DNA of 64,000 nt from an uncultured Paracoccaceae bacterium (GCA_947498985.1 CANMMF010000007.1:62001-126000); one strand, 5' to 3'. Counted from the stretch's first letter, positions 1 through 8,821 are shown. Numbers and translations: made by a program. Notes: a model not told the origin generated them from the letters alone.

Positions 1-861
1 AAAGCCGTAGCCCGAATTGAAGTCGATGCTGATCTGGCCCGCCGGGCCGGTCACTTCGAAAAGCCCCGCAAACCCGGCCAGCGCGCCGGATATCCCCAGA
101 CACAGGATCACGATCCGCGTCGGGTTTACGCCGGAAAACCGCGCCGCCCGTGGCGCTTCGCCGGTCAGGCGGATGTTGAAGCCCTGGATGTGCCGCGCCA
201 TCAGCACATAGGCGGCAATCACCGCGATGAAGGCAAAGACGACACCCCAATGCATGCCTGTGCCGGTGATGATCTCGGCGTTATGGGCCGCATCCCATTG
301 CTTGAAATTGCGGCTGCCCGGGAACCCCATGCCCTCGGGATTGCGTAAAAGCCCCGAGGCCACCGAGGCAAGGATGTTCTCCGCCACATAGACCAGCATC
401 AGCGACACCAGGATCTCGTTGGTGCCGAACCGGGTCTTGAGCACGGCGGGAATCATCGCCCAGGCCCAGCCGCCCAGCCCGCCTGCGATGATCATCATTG
501 GAAAGATCAGCGGGCTTTCGCTGGGATAGAGCGCAAGACCCGCCCCCGCGCCGCAGATGGCGCCCATGATGTACTGCCCCTCGGCGCCGATATTCCAGAT
601 CCCGGCGCGGAACCCGATGCTGAGCCCGATGGCGATCAGAATCAGCGGGCCCGCCTTCACCAGCAGCTGGGGCCGCGTGAACCCGGCAAATTGCGGGTTG
701 AAGATCGGATCCCAGAAGATCGTCCGGATCGCCTCGAAGGGATCGGCGCCGAGAAAGGCAAAGAGGAGACCACCCATCACCATGGTCAGCGCCACCGCGA
801 TCAACGGCGTCACGGCAGTCCAGAGCCGCGACGGCTGCGGGCGTTTTTCCAGAGTGATCAT
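1..861 (-). CDS. ABC transporter permease, nucleoside/purine (BMP) type, 3' end missing
   Basis: Inner-membrane permease of a nucleoside- or purine-type ABC importer. The frame starts at an ATG at 861 and stays open through the left edge, so 287 codons are visible and the C-terminus is outside the window. It opens with a short cytoplasmic stretch (MITLEKRPQPSR), then strongly hydrophobic helices; the segment around residues 75-95 (IGLSIGFRAGIWNIGAEGQ) is the hallmark loop of this permease family. It lies 165 bp downstream of the ATPase gene on the same strand, and the partner permease and substrate-binding protein are expected beyond the edge. The gap to the ATPase carries an inverted pair of repeat tails. 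Substrate is inferred from the family and from the adjoining xanthine dehydrogenase genes. Confidence 0.85.
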   Translation of the reverse strand, partial: MITLEKRPQPSRLWTAVTPLIAVALTMVMGGLLFAFLGADPFEAIRTIFWDPIFNPQFAGFTRPQLLVKAGPLILIAIGLSIGFRAGIWNIGAEGQYIMGAICGAGAGLALYPSESPLIFPMMIIAGGLGGWAWAMIPAVLKTRFGTNEILVSLMLVYVAENILASVASGLLRNPEGMGFPGSRNFKQWDAAHNAEIITGTGMHWGVVFAFIAVIAAYVLMARHIQGFNIRLTGEAPRAARFSGVNPTRIVILCLGISGALAGFAGLFEVTGPAGQISIDFNSGYGF

Positions 862-891
862 GCCTTGGCGCTCCGTGATGCCGGGCAAAGG

Positions 892-978
892 GCGTATTTG
901 AAAAGAGAAGAAACCCGAAGATCTGCGCAACACATCCGTCGCACGCGCCCTTGCTGCTTCTTCTCTTCAAAAATACGC
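892..978. repeat. inverted pair of dispersed-repeat tails
   Basis: Two copies of the short tail of the dispersed repeat face each other: GCGTATTT…AAGAGAAGAA at 892-912 on the plus strand and at 958-978 on the minus strand, 18 of 21 bases identical, separated by 45 bp. A transcript from the ATPase gene into the permease gene could fold this into a long stem, which could separate or tune expression of the two subunits. Neither copy has the GC-rich hairpins that other copies carry. Confidence 0.6.
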
Positions 979-1026
979 ACTTGCTCCGTGAGCGGCCAAG
1001 TGCAGGCCCCGAAGGGGTGCGCTGCG

Positions 1027-2550
1027 TCACGCATCGACATGCGCCACCTCCATGTCATGCGCGCCGCCCATCATCAGGCCGATCTTCTCGATATCGAGCT
1101 CGGCCACCGGGCGCGAGGGTGAGAGCCGCCCTTCGTTGAGAGCCGCAAAGCGGTCGGAGATTTCCATCAGTTCATCGAGGTCCTGGCTGATCACCACAAT
1201 CGCCGCGCCGTCGGCGGCCAGATCCAGCACCGCCTGCCGGATCGCCGCGGCTGCGGCGGCATCGACCCCCCAGGTCGGCTGGTTGAGCACCAGCACGTCC
1301 GGTTTCTGCAGGATCTCCCGGCCCACCACGAATTTCTGCAGATTGCCGCCCGACAGCGCGCGGGCGGCGGTGCCGGGCCCGGGCGTGCGCACGTCGAAAT
1401 GCGCGATGACATCCTCGGCGAACTGCCGGGACCTGCCCCAGTTGATAAAACCGCTCTTGACCAGCCCCTCGCGCCGCGCGGCGGTCAGGATGCCGTTCTC
1501 TATCAGGCTCATATCGGGCGCTGCCGCATGGCCAAGCCGCTCTTCGGGCCCGCTCAGCAGGCCTGCGTCGCGCCGCGCTTCGGGGCCCTGGCGGCTGACA
1601 TCCACGCCTTTCAGGGCCACCGTGCCCGGCGCGGAGATCCGCTCTCCCGAGAGGGCCGCCAGCAATTCGTCCTGGCCGTTGCCCGCGACCCCGCCGATGC
1701 CCAGAACCTCGCCTGCATGCACCGTCAGGGCGATCTCGCGCAGCGGCGTGCCGAAGGCGCCGGGTGCCGGCAGGCTCAGCGACTCGACCCGCAACAGCGT
1801 CTCTCCCCGGGCATGTTCGCGGGCCTCGGGCGTTGCAAAACTGGCCCCCACCATCATCTCCGCCAACTCGCGCGCGCTGACCTCCGACGGGGTGCAGGTC
1901 GCCACCTTCTTGCCCAGCCGCAGGATCGTGGCGTGATCGCAGAGCGCGCGGATCTCTTCGAGCTTGTGGCTGATATACAGGATCGACGTGCCCTCGGCCT
2001 TGAGCTTGCGCAGCGTCTCGAACAGGATCTCGACCTCCTGCGGTGTCAGCACCGAGGTCGGCTCGTCCATGATCAAAAGTCGCGGATCCTGCAGGAGACA
2101 GCGAATGATTTCAACGCGTTGCCGCTCTCCGGCAGAAAGCGTGCCAACCGTCCGCCCGGGATCGAGCGGCAGGCCGTACGTCTCCGACACCTCGCGGATC
2201 TGGCGGGCCAGATCGCGGGGTTTGGGCGGGTTCTCCATCCCCAGCGCGACATTCTCGGCCACATCGAGCGCATCGAAGAGCGAGAAATGCTGGAACACCA
2301 TCGCCACGCCGGAGCGCCGCGCCTCGGACGGCTTGGCGGGCGCAAAGCCCGCTCCGTCCAGTTCCATACGACCCTTGTCCGGCGCCACCAGCCCGTAGAT
2401 CATCTTGACCAGCGTCGACTTGCCCGCGCCGTTTTCGCCCAGCAGCGCGTGGATCTCGCCTTTGCGAATATCGAAGGAGACGTCGTCATTTGCGACAACG
2501 CCGGGATAGGCCTTGGTCAGGCCCCGGATGCTGAGGAGTGTGTCGGCCAC
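1027..2550 (-). CDS. ABC transporter ATP-binding protein, nucleoside/purine (BMP) type
   Basis: Cytoplasmic ATPase of 507 aa with two fused nucleotide-binding domains, as usual for nucleoside, ribose and BMP-type importers. Domain 1 has Walker A GENGAGKST (38-46), signature LSAGERQ (138-144) and Walker B LLIMDEPT (158-165). Domain 2 has a degenerate P-loop (GGVAGNGQDE), signature LSGGNLQ, and a Walker B in which the usual DEPT is replaced by LVLNQPTWG, so the second site is probably catalytically weak, as is common in this family. The GTG at 2550 is chosen as start because AGAGGAC lies just upstream and the protein then begins like its family; a longer frame upstream runs through xdhC. It overlaps the end of xdhC by 34 bp, so translation is probably coupled. 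Confidence 0.9.
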   Translation of the reverse strand: MADTLLSIRGLTKAYPGVVANDDVSFDIRKGEIHALLGENGAGKSTLVKMIYGLVAPDKGRMELDGAGFAPAKPSEARRSGVAMVFQHFSLFDALDVAENVALGMENPPKPRDLARQIREVSETYGLPLDPGRTVGTLSAGERQRVEIIRCLLQDPRLLIMDEPTSVLTPQEVEILFETLRKLKAEGTSILYISHKLEEIRALCDHATILRLGKKVATCTPSEVSARELAEMMVGASFATPEAREHARGETLLRVESLSLPAPGAFGTPLREIALTVHAGEVLGIGGVAGNGQDELLAALSGERISAPGTVALKGVDVSRQGPEARRDAGLLSGPEERLGHAAAPDMSLIENGILTAARREGLVKSGFINWGRSRQFAEDVIAHFDVRTPGPGTAARALSGGNLQKFVVGREILQKPDVLVLNQPTWGVDAAAAAAIRQAVLDLAADGAAIVVISQDLDELMEISDRFAALNEGRLSPSRPVAELDIEKIGLMMGGAHDMEVAHVDA

Positions 2551-3467
2551 GCGTTCTTGTCCTCTCTGGTCAGGGCCATGATTTGACTTGCGACGCCAAT
2601 GGCAATGGCTTGCGGGTGTTTGCCCAGCGACTTTTGCCCAATTGGACAGCAAATGCGATTTATTTGTGCGTCCAAATGACCCAAAGCCTTCAAACGGCTG
2701 CGAAACCGGGCCCATTTCGTGTCCGATCCGATCAGGCCGCAGAACCGGAAACCGTGCATCAGGGCGGCGTGGCACAACGCAAGGTCTAGCTCGTGGCTAT
2801 AGGTCAGAATCAGGTGCGCGGCGTCATCCGGCGCGTGTGGCATCGCCCGTTCGGGCTGTACGGCGGGCAGGCGGCAGACGCCCGGCGGGATGCCCTGGGG
2901 AAAGCGCGTCTCCGCAGTGTCGACCCAGGTGATGGCAAATTCCGGCAGATCGCAGAGCACGCCGACAACCGCCCGGCCCACATGGCCCGCCCCCCAGATC
3001 CAGAGCGGCTGCGTGGCGTGGGCCACCGGCTCCACCAGCCAGCCCTGCAGCAGTTGCGGCGCGGGGCTTTCGCCGCGCGCGCGGGCGCGGTCGATCAGCC
3101 GCGACACCACGAGCGGGCAGGCGCCGGGGCCGCGCGCAATCACCTCCTGTCCCTCAAGGGCCAGGACCGCGTCGGCGTCATAGAGTTCGGTCAACAGGGT
3201 CACCGCCCCGCCGCAGCATTGCCCCAGCTCCGGGCCAAGCGCGTGCCGCGTCAGCCCCTGCCGCCCAAACGCCTTTGCTGCGGCCTGATATTCCAGCGCG
3301 CCGCCGCCGATGGTGCCGCTTTGCCGGGTCCCGTCCGGCCCTTGCCAGACCAGCATCGCCGCGCCGACTTCGCGCGGGCTCGACCCGGCCACCTCGGCAA
3401 TGACCACGCGCGCCACGCGGCCCTGCGCCGCCACGGCCTGCCGCAGGGCGCCGAGGTCAAACCCCAT
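2517..3467 (-). CDS. xdhC: xanthine dehydrogenase accessory protein XdhC
   Basis: XdhC binds molybdenum cofactor, helps its sulfuration and inserts it into xanthine dehydrogenase. The 316-aa protein has the N-terminal XdhC/CoxI domain (AEVAGSSPREVGAAMLV near residues 24-40, then SGTIGGGALEYQ) and a C-terminal Rossmann-like domain (WIWGAGHVGRAV near 157-168). The start overlaps the end of xdhB by 11 bp, and the end overlaps the ABC ATPase start, so the five genes xdhA-xdhB-xdhC-ATPase-permease look like one transcript. The C-terminal tail after the conserved GLIGSDTKW segment is longer and less conserved. Confidence 0.93.
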   Translation of the reverse strand: MGFDLGALRQAVAAQGRVARVVIAEVAGSSPREVGAAMLVWQGPDGTRQSGTIGGGALEYQAAAKAFGRQGLTRHALGPELGQCCGGAVTLLTELYDADAVLALEGQEVIARGPGACPLVVSRLIDRARARGESPAPQLLQGWLVEPVAHATQPLWIWGAGHVGRAVVGVLCDLPEFAITWVDTAETRFPQGIPPGVCRLPAVQPERAMPHAPDDAAHLILTYSHELDLALCHAALMHGFRFCGLIGSDTKWARFRSRLKALGHLDAQINRICCPIGQKSLGKHPQAIAIGVASQIMALTREDKNAWPTHSSASGA

Positions 3468-5883
3468 TTCGCACCGTCCGGATGGCCGCCAGCACCCGTT
3501 CCGGCGTGGCGGGCGCGTCGAGCGCGGGGTAGCTCTCTCCGCAGGCCGCCACCGCGTCGCTCAGCGCCATCAGCGCCGAGATGCCCAGCATGAACGGCGG
3601 CTCCCCCACCGCCTTGGAGCGATAGATCGTCTCCTCGCGGTTCTCCCCGTTCCAGAGCGTCACGTTGAAGATGTCCGGCGCGTCCGAGCAGGCGGGGATC
3701 TTGTAGGTCGAGGGCGCATGCGTCCGGAGCCGTCCCTGATCGTCCCAGACCAGCTCTTCGGTGGTGAGCCAGCCCGCGCCCTGCACAAAACCGCCCTCGA
3801 TCTGGCCGATATCGAGCGCCGGATTCAGCGAGGCGCCGCAATCATGCAGGATATCGGTGCGTAACATCCGGTTTTCGCCGGTCAACGTGTCGATCACCAC
3901 CTCGGTGGCGGCCACCCCGTAGGCGAAATAGAAAAACGGCCGCCCCTGACCCTTGATGCGGTCCCATTGCAGGTGCGGCGTCTTGTAAAACCCGGTGGAG
4001 GAGAGGCTGACGCGGCCCTCGTAACAAAGCTTCGCGGCCTCGGCAAAGCTCAGCACCTCGCCGCCCACATGCACCGCGTCGGCCTTGAACCGCACCTGTT
4101 CCGACGTGCTCTGGTGCAGCCCTGCCAGATGCGCCGCCATGCGGTCGCGGATCGTGTCGCAGGCGGCCTTTACCGCCATGCCGTTGAGGTCGGAACCCGA
4201 GGACGCCGCGGTGGCCGAGGTGTTGGGCACCTTGCCGGTGTCGGTTGCGGTGATCCGGATCCGGTCCACCGATACGCCAAACCGGTCCGCGGCCACCTGC
4301 GCCACCTTCTGGAACAGCCCCTGACCCATTTCGGTGCCGCCATGGTTCATGTGAACCGAGCCGTCCTGATAGACATGCACCAGCGCGCCCGCCTGGTTGA
4401 GATGGGTGAGCGTGAACGAGATGCCGAATTTCACCGGCGTCAGTGCAAGCCCGCGCTTGAGCACCGGATGGGTCGCGTTCCACTCCGACACCGCGGCGCG
4501 CCGCGCATCGTAATCGCAGCTGCGCGCCAGATCATCGGTCATCTCGTGCAGGATGAAATCCTCGACCGGCTGCCCGTAAGGCGTGGTCTGCACCCCTTCG
4601 GGGGCCTGTACCGGCGCGCCCGTCTGCACCGCGCCTTGCGCGCCGCGCGATGTCAGATCGAGCGTTTCGGGTTTCGTCTGGCCGGTCATCTCCTCGGGCG
4701 CGCGCGCCTCCGGCGAGCGGAGGGCGGGGCCCCCGTCCGACGCAGCCGCATAGTAATTCGCCCGCCGGACCGCCAGCGGGTCGCGCCCCAGCACATGCGC
4801 GACATGATCCATCACCCGCTCGATCCCCAGCATGCCCTGCGGGCCGCCAAAGCCGCGAAACGCCGTGGCGCTCTGGGTGTTGGTCTTGAGCCGGTGCGAT
4901 TCGATCCGCACCGCAGGCAGGTGATAGGCGTTGTCCGCATGCAGCATCGCGCGGTCGGCCACCGGCAGGCTGAGATCCTGCGCCCAGCCGCAGCGGGCGT
5001 ATTGCACAAACTCGACACCGGTCAACCGGCCGTCGGCGTCAAACCCCGCGCTGTAGGCGATACGGAAATCGTGCCGCTTGCCGGTGATCATGAAATCGTC
5101 GTCGCGGTCATAGCGCATCGCAGCGGGCCGCCCGGTTGCATCCGCGACCAGCGCGCAGGCGATGGCCAGCGCATTGCCCTGGCTCTCCTTGCCGCCAAAG
5201 CCGCCGCCCATGCGGCGGGTCTCGACCCTCACGGCATGCATCGGCACGCCCAGCGCATCGGCGACCTTGTGCTGGATCTCGGTCGGATGCTGGGTGGAGC
5301 TCATCACCACCATGTCGCCGCCTTCCTGCGGCAGCGCCAGCGCGGCCTGACCTTCGAGATAGAAATGCTCCTGCCCGCCCATCTCGATCACGCCGTCGAC
5401 GCGGTGCGGGGCGCTGTCGATGGCCGCCCCGGCATCGCCTTTCTCCCAGATCCGCGGGCCGTCCTCGAACCGGCTGTCCGCTTCCAGCGCCTCGTCGATG
5501 CTGAGGATGGCGTCGCGCGGCTGCACCTCCATATTCGCCAGCCGTGCCGCCCGGCGTGCGGCCAGATGGCTGGTCGCGGCTACCAGGAACACCTGCTGGC
5601 CGAGATAGTCGATCCGGTGGCCAGACAGCAGCGGCTCGTCATGCGCCGAGGGTGAGCAATCGACCGCGCGCGGCAAGTCGCTGGCCTGCCAGACGCCGAC
5701 CACACCCGGCGCGGCGCGCACCGGATCGAGATCGAGCGTTGTGATCCGCCCGGCGGCGATCTCGCTCAGACCGAAGGCCAGATGCAGGCAATCGGCGGGC
5801 ACCGGCAGATCGTCGACATAGCGCGCGGCCCCTGTCACATGCAGACGGGCCGCGTCATGCGGCAGAGGTTTGGAGACACTCAT
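3457..5883 (-). CDS. xdhB: xanthine dehydrogenase, molybdopterin-binding subunit
   Basis: Large catalytic subunit (808 aa) of xanthine dehydrogenase, which oxidises hypoxanthine and xanthine to urate in the cytoplasm. Family segments are visible: FYLEGQAALA, RRMGGGFGGKESQ (molybdopterin contact), TATAFRGFGGPQG-like SATAFRGFGGPQ, and the C-terminal KAVGEPPFMLG containing the catalytic glutamate. It starts at ATG 5883, 49 bp after xdhA. Odd: between RRANYY and TTPYGQPV there are about 50 extra low-complexity residues (roughly 380-430); the first part of these is encoded by a copy of the dispersed two-hairpin repeat (see 4666-4734). The protein is correspondingly longer than the roughly 780 aa usual for bacterial XdhB. 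Confidence 0.93.
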   Translation of the reverse strand: MSVSKPLPHDAARLHVTGAARYVDDLPVPADCLHLAFGLSEIAAGRITTLDLDPVRAAPGVVGVWQASDLPRAVDCSPSAHDEPLLSGHRIDYLGQQVFLVAATSHLAARRAARLANMEVQPRDAILSIDEALEADSRFEDGPRIWEKGDAGAAIDSAPHRVDGVIEMGGQEHFYLEGQAALALPQEGGDMVVMSSTQHPTEIQHKVADALGVPMHAVRVETRRMGGGFGGKESQGNALAIACALVADATGRPAAMRYDRDDDFMITGKRHDFRIAYSAGFDADGRLTGVEFVQYARCGWAQDLSLPVADRAMLHADNAYHLPAVRIESHRLKTNTQSATAFRGFGGPQGMLGIERVMDHVAHVLGRDPLAVRRANYYAAASDGGPALRSPEARAPEEMTGQTKPETLDLTSRGAQGAVQTGAPVQAPEGVQTTPYGQPVEDFILHEMTDDLARSCDYDARRAAVSEWNATHPVLKRGLALTPVKFGISFTLTHLNQAGALVHVYQDGSVHMNHGGTEMGQGLFQKVAQVAADRFGVSVDRIRITATDTGKVPNTSATAASSGSDLNGMAVKAACDTIRDRMAAHLAGLHQSTSEQVRFKADAVHVGGEVLSFAEAAKLCYEGRVSLSSTGFYKTPHLQWDRIKGQGRPFFYFAYGVAATEVVIDTLTGENRMLRTDILHDCGASLNPALDIGQIEGGFVQGAGWLTTEELVWDDQGRLRTHAPSTYKIPACSDAPDIFNVTLWNGENREETIYRSKAVGEPPFMLGISALMALSDAVAACGESYPALDAPATPERVLAAIRTVRNGV
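4666..4734 (-). repeat. translated copy of the dispersed two-hairpin repeat inside xdhB
   Basis: Read on the minus strand, this segment has a first hairpin (GGGGGC-CCC-GCCCTC, 4734-4720, with one G·U), a second imperfect hairpin (GCTCGCC-GGA-GGCGCGC) and a tail GAGGAGATGACC…CAGACGAAACCC. This is the order seen in the intergenic copies and in the copy inside cobN. It is read in frame as GGPALRSPEARAPEEMTG, in the same phase as the cobN copy. Aligned by eye with the cobN copy, with one codon gap, 44 of 66 bases match. Confidence 0.6.
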
Positions 5884-5932
5884 CCGCGGACCTCCGGTCT
5901 GACGCCCGCCCTGCAGGTCTTCGTTTGCCCTC

Positions 5933-7345
5933 TCATGGCATCACCTCCAGCACGTCCACATCCGCGCCCATATCCGCCAGAAGGCAGCGCGAGAGCATGT
6001 TACGGGCCGCGCTCAGCCGGTAATTCGCGCTGGCGCGCATGTCCGACAGCGGCTGGAAATCCGCCTCCCATGCGTCCCAGGCGGCGGCCAGCGTGTCCTC
6101 GGACCAGGGCCGCCCGGTGATTGCGGCCTCCACCGCGTCGGCGCGTTTCGGGATCCCGGCCAGCCCGCCAAAAGCGATGCGCGCCGCGGTCACGCTGCCG
6201 TCCTCGACCGTGATGTTGAACGCGCCGCAAACCGCCGAGATGTCCTGATCGAACCGCTTGGAAAGCTTCATGACCCGCAGCCGGTCGGGCTGATCGGGAA
6301 GGCTCACCGCCTCGACAAACTCGCCGGGGTGGCGATCCTGCTTGCCGTAGTCCAGAAAGAACGCCTCGACCGGCATCTCGCGCCGGGTGTCGCGGTAGCG
6401 CAGATGCAGGATCGCCCCGAGCGCGATCAGCGCCGGCGGGTTGTCTCCGATGGGGGAGCCGTTGGCGATATTGCCGCCGATGGTCGCCGCGGCGCGGACC
6501 TGCGCGGAGCCATAGCGCCGGATCATCTCGGCATAGGACGGGTGGCGCGCCGACATCGCCGCCAGCACCCGGTCCATCGTCACCCCCGCCCCGATCCGCA
6601 GCCCGGCATCGGTCTGCGCGATCTGCTGCAGGTCGGCGCAGCGGTTGAGAAAGATCACCTCGTCGAGCTGGCGCAGCTGCTTGGTGACCCAGAGCCCGAC
6701 ATCGGTGGCGCCCGCCACCAGCGTCGCATCGGGATGGCGGGCATAAAGCGTGGCCAGTTCGTCGGCGCTTTGCGGCGCATAGGCAGAGGGCGGATGCTCG
6801 GCGCGCCGCTCCGGGATCGCGGGCCGCTCGGTTGCCGCGCCATTCCCGAGCGCCGTGCTGTCATGGCTCATCCAGTCCGGCACCGGCTCTTTTGCGGCAG
6901 CCTCGGCGGCGCGCAGGATCGGGGCGTAGCCGGTGCAGCGGCAGAGGTTGCCCGCCAGCGCGTCGTTGAAACCGTGATCCCCTTCGAGATGCGCCACCGC
7001 CATCGAGACGATGAAGCCCGGCGTGCAGAAGCCGCATTGCGCGCCGTGATGAGTGATCATCGCCTGCTGCACCGGGTGCAACTGTCCGTCGGGGCCCGCG
7101 ATGCCTTCGACCGTGCGCACCGCCTTGCCGTCGAGCTGCGGCAGAAACAGGATGCAGGCATTGAGCGCCTTGGCCCCCGCGGCATCCGAGATCATCACGG
7201 TGCAGGCGCCGCAATCGCCTTCGTTGCAGCCTTCTTTCGTGCCGCGCAATCCGCGGGTCTCGCGCAGCCAGTCCAGCAGCGTTGTGGTTGGATCCACATC
7301 GCGCAGGGCCACGCTCTCTCCGTTGAGAAGAAAGGTGATATCCAT
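5933..7345 (-). CDS. xdhA: xanthine dehydrogenase, Fe-S/FAD subunit
   Basis: Small subunit (470 aa) that passes electrons from the molybdenum site to NAD+. The N-terminal plant-type 2Fe-2S domain has C40, C45, C48 and C64 (GCNEGDCGACTV), followed by the second 2Fe-2S domain (CGFCTPGF and NLCRCTGY), then the FAD-binding domain of the CO-dehydrogenase flavoprotein family (ATIGGNIANGSPIGD) and its C-terminal domain. The ATG at 7345 is chosen because the protein then begins MDITFLLNGE like its relatives; the upstream extension in the open frame has no family resemblance. First gene of the five-gene operon. Confidence 0.93.
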   Translation of the reverse strand: MDITFLLNGESVALRDVDPTTTLLDWLRETRGLRGTKEGCNEGDCGACTVMISDAAGAKALNACILFLPQLDGKAVRTVEGIAGPDGQLHPVQQAMITHHGAQCGFCTPGFIVSMAVAHLEGDHGFNDALAGNLCRCTGYAPILRAAEAAAKEPVPDWMSHDSTALGNGAATERPAIPERRAEHPPSAYAPQSADELATLYARHPDATLVAGATDVGLWVTKQLRQLDEVIFLNRCADLQQIAQTDAGLRIGAGVTMDRVLAAMSARHPSYAEMIRRYGSAQVRAAATIGGNIANGSPIGDNPPALIALGAILHLRYRDTRREMPVEAFFLDYGKQDRHPGEFVEAVSLPDQPDRLRVMKLSKRFDQDISAVCGAFNITVEDGSVTAARIAFGGLAGIPKRADAVEAAITGRPWSEDTLAAAWDAWEADFQPLSDMRASANYRLSAARNMLSRCLLADMGADVDVLEVMP

Positions 7346-7430
7346 GTGAAAACCCGGCCGCCTTTCCGCAATCGTCCTGTCGGGGGAGCGCGGCCCCGAT
7401 GCGGCGACAAGCCCGCGCATAACCCCGGTT

Positions 7431-7448
7431 GGACCCAACGCTAGGTCC
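7431..7448. promoter_or_regulatory. possible operator upstream of xdhA
   Basis: An inverted repeat, GGACC-N8-GGTCC, lies 86 bp upstream of the xdhA start in the 173-bp gap before the operon. It may be a regulator site for purine-responsive control, but no regulator gene is next to it and the arms are only 5 bp. Confidence 0.25.
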
Positions 7449-7518
7449 GGAGCGCGTTGCTTGGCAAGGGAAAACTGTGCGCGGGCCCGCGGCGGGACGG
7501 GCCGCCCGCGCGTGCTGC

Positions 7519-8181
7519 CTATTGGCCCAGCAGGAAGATCGCCAGCGGCACCGGCAGCACGGCCAGCATCACGGTCGCCAGAAAGCGCAGGGGCGTGAAA
7601 ACACCGCTCAGACCGGCGGCAAACGCGAGCCCGCCGCCGCCGCCGATCACGACATTGCCCGGCATGTTGATCAGCACCAGAAGCGCCACATAGCGATAGC
7701 GGGCCAGCCGCTGCAGCGCCGGTTTGCGCGCGGCACTCACGAGGAAATCCGGGCGGTCCTCTGGCGCGGTCTGCTCGAGCCTGTCGAGCAGGTCTGCGAC
7801 GCGCCGCAGGCGCAGTTTTCGCGCGGTCCGCGCTGACCGTTGCAGCGGCACGAGGCGCCCCGCGCCATAGGCCAGCATCAGGCTCAGCACCGTCGCGGCA
7901 TAGACCAGCGGCGCGACCGACGCGCCAAACACCGTCAGAAGCGTCATGCCAATCTCCGCACCCGGCACAAACGGCAACGCCGTCAGCAGGATGTAGCCCA
8001 GAAGCCCCAGCATCAGCATCCGGTGCATCATCGCCTCGGTATGGGGCATGATGTCGAACGACAACGCGTGTTTGACCATCTCGGCCAGCTGCATCGCGCC
8101 GTAGATCGCCGCAATCAGCACCACGAGGCGCGCGGCCAGCCCGACATAGAACCCCGCAACGCTGCGGGTGTCCGATGTCAT
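7519..8181 (-). CDS. multi-pass membrane protein, VTT/DedA-like
   Basis: Integral membrane protein of 220 aa, function not known. Hydrophobic segments lie near residues 12-30, 48-70, 75-105 and 160-220. The stretch LPFVPGAEIGMTLLTVFG followed by a small-residue-rich helix ending in AYGAGRLVP resembles the re-entrant loop of VTT (SNARE-associated/DedA-like) membrane proteins, and NMPGNVVIGGGGG near residues 175-190 is a second glycine-rich turn between helices. A charged cytoplasmic stretch (110-160) separates the two halves. The start at 8181 overlaps the stop of the upstream exported-protein gene (ATGA), so the two are co-translated. Family placement is a weak guess. Confidence 0.7.
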   Translation of the reverse strand: MTSDTRSVAGFYVGLAARLVVLIAAIYGAMQLAEMVKHALSFDIMPHTEAMMHRMLMLGLLGYILLTALPFVPGAEIGMTLLTVFGASVAPLVYAATVLSLMLAYGAGRLVPLQRSARTARKLRLRRVADLLDRLEQTAPEDRPDFLVSAARKPALQRLARYRYVALLVLINMPGNVVIGGGGGLAFAAGLSGVFTPLRFLATVMLAVLPVPLAIFLLGQ

Positions 8182-8678
8182 CCCGACGCGGCCATATCGA
8201 CGGGCAGGGAAGAGCGCTGACCGTCGAAGGACAGCACCTGAGTGACGCTGCGATACCAGCGCCGCGATGTCCAGGTGACCGTGCCGGTCACAACGTCGCC
8301 GCGGATCTGGCCGCGCCAGATCATTGTGGTGGTCTTGGTCGGGCAGTAGGCCTCGACGATGAAGTCGGTGCCGCCCGCAACGCTGCGGGTGAGATAGGCG
8401 CTGGGCGGATAGTTGCAGCGATCCGTGCATTCGCGCGACATGAAGAGGCCCTGGTCGAATTGCAGCTCGTCCACAAGCTCGGCCGGTTTGCCCTTGAGCC
8501 CCATCCGCGTGTCAAAGCGCAGCCCGTCCAGCGCACCCGCGCCCTTGGGATCGCTCATCTCCATCAGCAAGGCGCGCGGCGTGGCGGCTGCGTGGTCGGC
8601 ATCGCTCGGGGCGCTGAGAATGACGTATCCGGCACCTGCCAGACCCAGCACGACGGCAAAAAGCATAATCCAGCGCAT
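8178..8678 (-). CDS. conserved exported or membrane-anchored protein of unknown function
   Basis: A 166-aa protein with an N-terminal hydrophobic helix (MRWIMLFAVVLGLAGAGYVIL) that acts as signal or anchor, then a soluble domain. I do not recognise the family. The domain holds two cysteines in SRECTDRCNYPPSAY and a later YCPTKTTT, possibly a disulfide-bonded periplasmic fold, and ends in a Trp-rich segment (TVTWTSRRWYRS). The start at 8678 is preferred over 8690 because GGAGGGG sits 3 nt upstream of it. It overlaps the membrane protein gene downstream by 4 bp. Confidence 0.7.
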   Translation of the reverse strand: MRWIMLFAVVLGLAGAGYVILSAPSDADHAAATPRALLMEMSDPKGAGALDGLRFDTRMGLKGKPAELVDELQFDQGLFMSRECTDRCNYPPSAYLTRSVAGGTDFIVEAYCPTKTTTMIWRGQIRGDVVTGTVTWTSRRWYRSVTQVLSFDGQRSSLPVDMAASG

Positions 8679-8806
8679 GCGCCCCTCCAATCGGGCTAGA
8701 TTAAGCCTTGCGCGTGTGAAAGCCCAGCGTGTTGACGCGCTCTGCGGTCGCAGGGGAGGGCGCGGCGCGGGCGCACTCAGATTTTGCCCTTTTCGAGCGG
8801 GTCACC

Positions 8807-8821
8807 GCTACATACTGTAGC
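8807..8821. promoter_or_regulatory. palindrome immediately upstream of dnaE
   Basis: GCTACA-TAC-TGTAGC is a perfect 6-bp inverted repeat ending 3 bp before the dnaE ATG at 8825, exactly where a Shine-Dalgarno sequence would be expected and is missing. It may be an operator, a translation-limiting hairpin, or part of a promoter giving a nearly leaderless transcript. Only position and symmetry support this. Confidence 0.3.
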
